Positions 1-5,625 of a stretch of 5,625 nt of DNA are shown here, piece after piece; position 1 is the stretch's first letter, and each line of letters begins with the position of its first letter. Position numbers and translations under genes: made by a program. A model generated the notes under the pieces. It was not told where the DNA came from. It made no database searches and worked only from the letters and a program-made list of their open reading frames with translations. Source of the stretch: Casimicrobiaceae bacterium (GTDB lineage Bacteria; Pseudomonadota; Gammaproteobacteria; Burkholderiales; Casimicrobiaceae); the NCBI GenBank assembly GCA_955652025.1, contig CATPAO010000344.1:1-5625 (forward strand). Direction: 5' to 3'.

Positions 1-655
1 GCTTCGCATGTACATCCGCTATTGCGAGCGCAAGGGATATCGGGTGGAGATCCTGGAAGAGTCGCCCGGCGAAGTCGCGGGGATCAAGAGCGCGTCGATC
101 AAGGTCGACGGCGATTATGCGTATGGTTACCTGCGCACCGAGACCGGCGTGCACCGGCTGGTGCGCAAGAGCCCGTTCGACTCCAATGCGCGGCGTCACA
201 CGTCGTTTGCGAGCGTGTTTGTCTATCCGGAAGTCGACGACTCGATCGAAGTCGACATCAATCCCGCCGACCTTCGGATCGACACCTACCGCGCGTCCGG
301 TGCGGGCGGCCAGCACGTGAACAAGACCGACTCGGCGGTGCGGATCACGCACCTGCCGACGAACATCGTCGTGCAGTCGCAGACCGACCGCTCACAGCAC
401 CGCAATCGCGCCGAAGCGATGACGATGCTGAAGTCGAAGCTGTACGAGCTCGAGCTCCGCAAGCGCCAGGAGGCGCAGCAGAAGCTGGAGGACTCAAAGA
501 CCGACATCGGCTGGGGCCACCAGATCCGGTCGTACGTCCTCGACCAGTCGCGGATCAAAGATCTGCGGACCAACCACGAAGTGGGCAATACGCAGGCGGT
601 CCTCGACGGCGATCTCGAGGATTTCATCACGGCGAGCTTGAAGCAGGGAGTGTGA
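1..655 (+). CDS. prfB: Peptide chain release factor 2 (RF2), 3' part only
   Basis: RF2 recognises UGA and UAA stop codons in the ribosomal A site and triggers release of the finished peptide. About 217 C-terminal residues are present, with the first full codon at position 2. The family is about 365 residues, so the N-terminal domain and any programmed frameshift site lie upstream of the window. Diagnostic motifs are visible. The SPF tripeptide (positions 170-178) is the stop-codon-reading motif that distinguishes RF2 from RF1. The GGQ motif (305-313) acts at the peptidyl-transferase centre. The residue four before GGQ is Ala, whereas E. coli K-12 has the unusual Thr at this place. The C-terminal block [20 protein letters not shown] is also typical of the family. 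The gene ends in TGA, one of its own product's cognate stops, 2 nt before lysS. The prfB-lysS order is a known conserved pair. Confidence 0.97.
   Translation, partial: LRMYIRYCERKGYRVEILEESPGEVAGIKSASIKVDGDYAYGYLRTETGVHRLVRKSPFDSNARRHTSFASVFVYPEVDDSIEVDINPADLRIDTYRASGAGGQHVNKTDSAVRITHLPTNIVVQSQTDRSQHRNRAEAMTMLKSKLYELELRKRQEAQQKLEDSKTDIGWGHQIRSYVLDQSRIKDLRTNHEVGNTQAVLDGDLEDFITASLKQGV
645..650 (+). promoter_or_regulatory. Ribosome binding site of lysS
   Basis: AGGGAG lies inside the last codons of prfB, 7 nt before the ATG at 658. It supports that ATG over the much longer same-frame open stretch that extends back to about position 22 through prfB. Confidence 0.75.
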
Positions 656-657
656 CG

Positions 658-2175
<1,518 letters not shown>

Positions 2176-2180
2176 CCGCT

Positions 2181-2200
2181 GGGGTATCTTGCGGTATACC
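2181..2200 (+). promoter_or_regulatory. Additional CsoR-like half-sites upstream of the main operator
   Basis: Just before the main operator, GGTAT occurs at 2183-2187 (within GGGGTAT) and again at 2193-2197, exactly 10 bp apart. The second copy is part of the self-complementary 8-mer GGTATACC (2193-2200). A third GGTAT, the right arm of the main operator, follows at 2208. These extra half-sites on one helical face could hold a second repressor tetramer. Alternatively, they may reflect the low complexity of this short GC/TA-rich gap. Confidence 0.4.
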
Positions 2201-2215
2201 TCCCCAGGGTATACA
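2189..2215 (+). promoter_or_regulatory. Probable promoter of the copA-copZ-csoR operon
   Basis: The -10 candidate is TATACA (2210-2215). The best -35 candidate is TTGCGG (2189-2194), separated by 15 nt, shorter than the optimum. The -10 box lies within the inverted-repeat operator, as expected for a promoter blocked by a bound repressor. A transcript starting 6-8 nt after the -10 box would begin at about 2222-2224, directly at the copA GTG codon. The -35 assignment is the weak part. Confidence 0.5.
2194..2214. promoter_or_regulatory. CsoR-type copper operator
   Basis: A perfect inverted repeat, GTATACC-N7-GGTATAC, has a C-rich then G-rich centre (TCCCCAG). The core resembles the ATACCCC/GGGGTAT operators described for CsoR repressors of copper-efflux genes in several bacterial groups. 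It sits between lysS and copA, covers the -10 box, and a csoR-family gene lies at the end of the same operon. CueR/MerR operators instead have CCTTCC-type arms between -35 and -10 boxes spaced 19-20 bp apart, which this does not match. Confidence 0.8.
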
Positions 2216-2223
2216 TTGCGGGT

Positions 2224-4473
2224 GTGGATACTTCGCTCGCACCGCGGCGCACCGCTGGCGCCATTCCTGTTGCGCCCGCGCGTGCTCAAGTCGACCTGGC
2301 ACTCGAAGGCATGACCTGTGCCGCGTGTGCGGCGCGGATCGAAAAGGTTCTGAACCGCGTTCCGAGCGCGCAAGCGGCCGTCAACTTCGCCACCGAGTCG
2401 GCGACGGTGAGCTTCGACGCCGCACAGAGCGAGCCTTGGGATCTGATCGCTGCCGTCGAACTCGCGGGCTATGGCGCACGCGTCAAGCGGGATGCCGAAA
2501 GCGAGCGACGCGAGGACGAAGCGCAAAAGGCCGCTGCATTGCGCGGCCTGACGCGCGAATTCGGGATCGCCGCGGTGCTGACGGTGCCTTTGCTTGCCCA
2601 GATGTTGCCGATGCTATCGCAAGGGACGATCGCGCCGGCGGCACATGTCGAATGGCTGCCGCGCTGGCTGCAGTTCGCGCTCGCCACGCCCGTCCAGCTC
2701 TGGGCCGGTCGGCGCTTCTATGTCGGCGCCTGGCATGCATTGCGTGGCGGCGGCGCCAATATGGACGTGCTGATCGTGCTGGGAACGACGATCGCGTGGG
2801 CGTGGAGCGCCGCGGTGATGCTGACCGGACTCGCTCACTATCACGTGTACTTCGAGACGTCCGCCGCAGTCATCACGTTGGTGCTGTTGGGGCGGCTCCT
2901 CGAAGCGCGCGCCAAAGCGGGAACTTCGGCCGCGATGACCGGCCTCTTGAAATTGCAGCCGCGCGTTGCGCATGTCGAGCGCGGCGCCAGGGTTGTCGAG
3001 GTGCCGCTCGCCGATTTGCACGCCGGCGAAAACTTCGTCGTACGCGCCGGCGACGCCGTTCCGGTCGACGGCGTCGTCACCGACGGGACATCGACAGTCG
3101 ACGAAAGCATGCTCACCGGTGAAAGCCGTCCCGTCGACAAGATGGCGGCGTCGACGGTCTTCGCCGGAACGGTCAATCGGCAGGGACTGCTGCGGTGTGT
3201 CGCCACCGGCGTCGGTGAATCGACGCTGCTCGCAGGCATCGTCCGGCTGGTGCGCGACGCACAGGGGTCGAAGGCGCCGATTGCACGCCTTGCCGACCGC
3301 GTCTCGGGCATTTTTGTGCCCATCGTCGCCGGCATCGCGCTGCTGACATTTTTCGCGACCTGGTGGTTTTCGGGCGACACGATCGGCGCGCTCGTCAACA
3401 CCGTCGCCGTGCTGGTCATCGCGTGTCCCTGCGCGCTCGGCCTCGCCACTCCCACGGCGATCATCGTTGGAACGGGACGCGGCGCGCAGATGGGCGTCGT
3501 CATCCGCAACGCCGCGGCGCTCGAGCAGGCGGGACGCCTCGCGACGCTCGTCGTCGACAAGACGGGTACGCTGACCGAAGGCAGACCGGCAGTGGTCGCC
3601 ATCGTCGCGCACGGTCATCACGTGAGAGACGACGTGCTCACCGTCGCCGCGGCGCTCGAGCAAGGCTCGACGCATCCGCTCGCGGAAGCCGTCGTCGGCA
3701 AGGCGCGCGATTCCAACCTCGACATTCCCGCGGTCGTCGATTACGCGGCGGTCCCCGGCAAGGGTGCGCGCGGACGGATCGGCGACCGGTCGGCGCAGGT
3801 CGGATCGCTCGCGTTCCTGGCCGGCCAAGGCATCGTCATTCCGCCGGACATCGACGCGCTGCACAGGGACGTCGGACGCAGCATCGTCGGCGTCGCATCC
3901 GATGGCGCGCTGCTCGGAATCATCGCGCTCGCCGATCGCATCCGCGAGACGACGCCGGCAGCGATCGGCCGCCTGCGCGCGGAAGGCATTCGCGTCGTGA
4001 TGATCACCGGCGACAACGCGGCGACGGCCGACGCAGTCGCGGCGGCCGCCGGCATCGACGAGGTCCGCGCGGACGTGTTGCCGGCGGACAAGGCCGCGGC
4101 GGTATCGGCATTTCGCGCCGAAGGAAGCGTCACCGGCATGGTCGGTGACGGTGTCAACGATGCGCCGGCGCTGGCCGCGGCCGATGTGAGTTTCGCGATC
4201 GGCGCCGGATCTGCAACGGCGATCGAGGCCGCCGACATCACCGTGATCCGGAACGATCTCAACGCGGTCGTCGACGCGATCCTGCTGTCGCGCGCGACGC
4301 TGTCCAAGATCCGGCAGAACCTATTTTTCGCGTTCGCCTACAACGTGTTGGGCATTCCGCTGGCGGCGTTCGGACTGCTGAATCCGGTGGTGGCCGGCGC
4401 GGCCATGGCGGCGAGCTCACTGTCGGTGGTGTGCAATGCGCTGTTGCTCAAGCGCTGGCATCCGCCGCGGTGA
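2224..4473 (+). CDS. copA: Cu+-exporting P1B-1-type ATPase CopA
   Basis: This inner-membrane pump exports cytoplasmic Cu(I) at the cost of ATP. It has 749 residues with one N-terminal HMA copper-binding domain (GMTCAAC at 29-35, ligands Cys32 and Cys35), a charged linker (about 88-112), then membrane segments near 113-131, 147-170, 180-202, 212-232, 360-382, 390-412, 698-718 and 722-742. P-type ATPase landmarks are complete: TGES (298-301, actuator), CPC (401-403, membrane copper site), DKTGT (445-449, phosphorylated Asp445), HP (484-485, nucleotide domain), TGDN (595-598) and GDGVNDAP (641-648). Tyr706-Asn707 and Met728 with Ser731-Ser732 in the last two helices are the Cu(I)-specific signatures of subtype 1B-1, arguing against zinc or cadmium. 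GTG at 2224 is the only ATG, GTG or TTG start in frame before the HMA domain and after the upstream stop. No Shine-Dalgarno sequence precedes it. It leads the copper operon. Confidence 0.95.
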   Translation: MDTSLAPRRTAGAIPVAPARAQVDLALEGMTCAACAARIEKVLNRVPSAQAAVNFATESATVSFDAAQSEPWDLIAAVELAGYGARVKRDAESERREDEAQKAAALRGLTREFGIAAVLTVPLLAQMLPMLSQGTIAPAAHVEWLPRWLQFALATPVQLWAGRRFYVGAWHALRGGGANMDVLIVLGTTIAWAWSAAVMLTGLAHYHVYFETSAAVITLVLLGRLLEARAKAGTSAAMTGLLKLQPRVAHVERGARVVEVPLADLHAGENFVVRAGDAVPVDGVVTDGTSTVDESMLTGESRPVDKMAASTVFAGTVNRQGLLRCVATGVGESTLLAGIVRLVRDAQGSKAPIARLADRVSGIFVPIVAGIALLTFFATWWFSGDTIGALVNTVAVLVIACPCALGLATPTAIIVGTGRGAQMGVVIRNAAALEQAGRLATLVVDKTGTLTEGRPAVVAIVAHGHHVRDDVLTVAAALEQGSTHPLAEAVVGKARDSNLDIPAVVDYAAVPGKGARGRIGDRSAQVGSLAFLAGQGIVIPPDIDALHRDVGRSIVGVASDGALLGIIALADRIRETTPAAIGRLRAEGIRVVMITGDNAATADAVAAAAGIDEVRADVLPADKAAAVSAFRAEGSVTGMVGDGVNDAPALAAADVSFAIGAGSATAIEAADITVIRNDLNAVVDAILLSRATLSKIRQNLFFAFAYNVLGIPLAAFGLLNPVVAGAAMAASSLSVVCNALLLKRWHPPR

Positions 4474-4485
4474 TTTGGTTTATCG

Positions 4486-4491
4486 AGGGAG
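4486..4491 (+). promoter_or_regulatory. Ribosome binding site of copZ
   Basis: AGGGAG, within the longer purine run GAGGGAGA (4485-4492), lies 7 nt before ATG 4499. It fixes that start and excludes the longer in-frame reading back into copA. It contrasts with copA, which has no such signal. Confidence 0.8.
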
Positions 4492-4498
4492 AACGACG

Positions 4499-4708
4499 AT
4501 GGAAACCATCACGTTGAAAGTCGACGGAATGACGTGCGGCGGATGCGTCGCGAGCGTGACGCGCGTACTCAAAGCGACACCGGGGGTGAACGACGCGGTC
4601 GTGCGGCTCGACGGAGGCAGCGCTACCGTCACGTACGATCCGGCGCGGACGGGAGTGCCGGCGCTCAAGTCGGCGATCGAGGGCGCCGGATATGACGTCG
4701 TCGCCTAG
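4499..4708 (+). CDS. copZ: Small HMA-domain copper chaperone CopZ
   Basis: This is a 69-residue protein made of a single heavy-metal-associated domain, the usual size of bacterial CopZ-type chaperones. These bind Cu(I) in the cytoplasm and hand it to CopA or to copper sensors. The metal loop is GMTCGGC, with ligands Cys13 and Cys16. The rest fits the beta-alpha-beta-beta-alpha-beta fold, including the end GAGYDVVA. No Tyr or His follows the second Cys in the loop. The gene starts 25 nt after the copA stop with a strong ribosome binding site, and its 3' end overlaps the csoR start by 17 nt. The paired CopA has only one HMA domain, so a separate chaperone makes sense here. A mercury-binding MerP role is unlikely, because there is no signal peptide and no mer gene nearby. 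Confidence 0.9.
   Translation: METITLKVDGMTCGGCVASVTRVLKATPGVNDAVVRLDGGSATVTYDPARTGVPALKSAIEGAGYDVVA
4679..4683 (+). promoter_or_regulatory. Ribosome binding site of the csoR-family gene
   Basis: GAGGG inside the 3' end of copZ, 8 nt before ATG 4692. It supports the overlapping start rather than the in-frame GTG at 4764, which has no comparable signal upstream. Confidence 0.6.
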
Positions 4709-5021
4709 CGCCACAACGCGCGCACGGAAGACGCCCGCGCATCCGCGCGTCGCCCATGACGCGGTGGAACGGGCGGCGCTCGCGCGGCGCCTTTCCCGCG
4801 TCGAGGGACAGATTCGAGGTATCGGCAAGATGCTCGACGAGGACCGCTATTGCGTCGACATCCTCACGCAAGTCGCGGCCGTGCAATCGGCGCTCGACGC
4901 GCTGGCGCGGCAGCTGCTCGAACACCATCTGCACGGTTGCGTGCAGCACGCGGTGCGCTCCGGCGACGGCGATCGCGCGATCGCCGAGGCGCTCGCGGTG
5001 ATCCGCAAATTCGGCCGCTGA
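4692..5021 (+). CDS. csoR: CsoR-family copper-sensing transcriptional repressor
   Basis: This is a 109-residue all-helical repressor of the CsoR/RcnR (DUF156) family. Such proteins bind operator DNA as apo-tetramers and release it on metal binding. The family core [12 protein letters not shown] begins at residue 33. The Cu(I) ligand triad is present with exact family spacing: Cys54, His79 (25 later) and Cys83 (4 later). Tyr53 and Glu99 match the second-shell pair of known copper CsoRs (Tyr35 and Glu81 in M. tuberculosis). His22 falls at the place of the RcnR nickel ligand His3, giving an H-C-H-C pattern also seen in the nickel sensor InrS. The operon and the operator before copA nevertheless favour copper. 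The basic N-terminal tail (residues 1-20, RARK) may touch DNA. The ATG overlaps copZ by 17 nt, suggesting translational coupling. The probable target is the operator at 2194-2214, which would make the operon autoregulated. Confidence 0.9.
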   Translation: MTSSPSATTRARKTPAHPRVAHDAVERAALARRLSRVEGQIRGIGKMLDEDRYCVDILTQVAAVQSALDALARQLLEHHLHGCVQHAVRSGDGDRAIAEALAVIRKFGR

Positions 5022-5024
5022 TTG

Positions 5025-5089
5025 CCCTCACCCCAACCCTCTCCCGCGCGCGGGAGAGGGAGCCTGAGCAGCGCGTAGGCGGGCGAGGG
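5025..5089. repeat. REP-like dispersed inverted repeat between convergent genes
   Basis: Outer arms CCCTCACCC (5025-5033) and GGGCGAGGG (5081-5089) are complementary except at one position. They enclose a perfect 24-bp palindrome (5037-5060). The CCCTCACCCCAACCCTCTCCC type of sequence is familiar to me as a dispersed intergenic repeat in many GC-rich proteobacterial genomes, though copy number cannot be judged from one window. The right arm ends directly before the stop codon of the minus-strand reductase gene. Confidence 0.7.
5037..5060. terminator. Possible bidirectional terminator hairpin
   Basis: The half-sequence CCCTCTCCCGCG is followed at once by its exact reverse complement, making a 24-bp GC-rich palindrome 15 nt after the csoR stop and 29 nt beyond the convergent gene's stop. 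As RNA it would form a very stable hairpin from either strand. Neither side has a T-run, so intrinsic termination is uncertain. It may instead protect mRNA 3' ends or only be part of the repeat. Confidence 0.45.
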
Positions 5090-5625
5090 TCATTTCGCCA
5101 CGTTGCGCTCGATCCATTGCGCGAACGCCTGCAGAAATTTCTGCAGTAACTCGCGGGTCGAATCGTTGACAAGCATACCGCTGTCGTCGAACAGCTTGGC
5201 CGCGCCGCCGATGTAAGCCTCGGGTTGTTGCAGCGCCGGCATGTCGAGAAACACGAGCGACTGGCGCAAATGGTGGTTGGCGCCGAACGCGCCGATTGCG
5301 CCCGGCGAACCGCTGACGATCGCGGCGGGCTTGCCGCTCCACGAGCTCTTGCCATAGGGGCGCGATCCGACGTCGATCGCGTTCTTGAGGACACCGGGCA
5401 CCGAGCGGTTGTATTCCGGCGTGACGAACAGCACGGCGTCGAACGATTCCAAATGCTGCTTGAATTCGCGCACGACGGCGGGCGGATCGGTTTCGTAATC
5501 GGCGTTGTAGAACGGCAGATGGCCGATCTCCAGAATCTCGAGCTTGAGCGGCGCGGGCGCCATCGCGACCAACGAATTCGCGAGCTTGCGATTGAGCGAT
5601 TCCTTGCGAAGGCTGCCGACGATGA
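5090..5625 (-). CDS. NADPH-dependent FMN reductase (ChrR/YieF-type flavoprotein), 5' end missing
   Basis: This is a flavodoxin-fold reductase that uses NAD(P)H and bound FMN to reduce quinones and, in some relatives, chromate or azo dyes. About 177 residues are visible and the frame stays open to the window edge. Compared with E. coli ChrR (about 188 residues), only some ten N-terminal residues are missing. The FMN phosphate loop GSLRKESLNRKLA lies at 5579-5617. The motif PEYN followed by RSVPG (PEYN at 5408-5419) is the flavin-ring loop of this family. GKPAAIVSGSPGAIGAFGA and the HLRQSLVFLDMP stretch match it further. The TTG at 5572-5570 is not the true start, because the FMN loop lies upstream of it. 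The gene converges on the copper operon, so it is probably a separate unit. A link to metal or redox stress is possible but not shown. The physiological substrate cannot be read from sequence. Confidence 0.9.
   Translation of the reverse strand, partial: IVGSLRKESLNRKLANSLVAMAPAPLKLEILEIGHLPFYNADYETDPPAVVREFKQHLESFDAVLFVTPEYNRSVPGVLKNAIDVGSRPYGKSSWSGKPAAIVSGSPGAIGAFGANHHLRQSLVFLDMPALQQPEAYIGGAAKLFDDSGMLVNDSTRELLQKFLQAFAQWIERNVAK

Noticed and set aside
1..655. Truncated prfB pseudogene
   Set aside because: The missing N-terminal part is explained by the window boundary. All visible RF2 motifs and the C-terminus are intact.
22..657. Open reading upstream of lysS in the same frame, making an apparent 717-residue protein
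   Set aside because: It overlaps prfB, whose motifs are intact in another frame. The upstream part is Arg-rich, low-complexity sequence typical of a shadow frame in GC-rich DNA, and lysS has its own ATG and ribosome binding site at 658.
2189..2215. CueR/MerR-type copper promoter upstream of copA
   Set aside because: The arms are GTATACC/GGTATAC instead of CCTTCC-type, the -35/-10 spacing is about 15 instead of 19-20 nt, and the operon carries a csoR-family gene and no MerR-family gene.
4436..4498. An N-terminally longer copZ starting inside copA
   Set aside because: The extra 21 residues are not HMA-like and overlap the copA 3' end. ATG 4499 has a strong ribosome binding site and gives the standard chaperone length.
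5570..5572. TTG as start of the reductase gene
   Set aside because: The frame stays open upstream to the window edge and encodes the family's FMN-binding loop GSLRKESLNRKLA, so the true start is outside the window.

Overview
The window reads as chromosomal DNA from a GC-rich proteobacterium, most likely a betaproteobacterium. The lysyl-tRNA synthetase N-terminus (ENQIVAERR, then AFPNDFRRD) and the prfB-lysS pairing are what I would expect there. This placement comes from remembered family sequences, not from a search.

Layout. Positions 1-655 hold the 3' part of prfB (release factor 2). lysS (lysyl-tRNA synthetase, 658-2175) follows after 2 nt, so the pair is a housekeeping translation operon. 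A 48-nt gap (2176-2223) then carries a CsoR-type copper operator, with a perfect 7-7-7 inverted repeat, lying over a likely promoter. Downstream is a compact copper-efflux operon on the same strand: copA (P1B-1 Cu+-exporting ATPase, 2224-4473), copZ (small HMA copper chaperone, 4499-4708) and a csoR-family repressor gene (4692-5021) whose start overlaps the end of copZ. The intergenic stretch 5022-5089 carries a REP-like inverted repeat with a perfect 24-bp palindrome. It separates the operon from a convergent, 5'-truncated NADPH-dependent FMN reductase gene of the ChrR/YieF type (5090-5625, minus strand), which runs off the window.

How the parts work together (inference). Apo-CsoR would bind the operator and cover the -10 region. 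Cu(I) binding to its Cys-His-Cys site would release it, and copA, copZ and csoR would be made together. CopZ carries Cu(I) in the cytoplasm, CopA pumps it out across the inner membrane, and CsoR closes an autoregulatory loop. The copA start looks leaderless: its GTG lies 8 nt after the -10 box and has no Shine-Dalgarno sequence. The repressor also has a histidine at the position used for nickel by RcnR and InrS, so its metal choice deserves a test.

I see no insertion sequence, CRISPR array, tRNA or rRNA gene. The copper module is a known kind of system. The points worth following up are its regulation: operator architecture, leaderless start and metal-site fingerprint.
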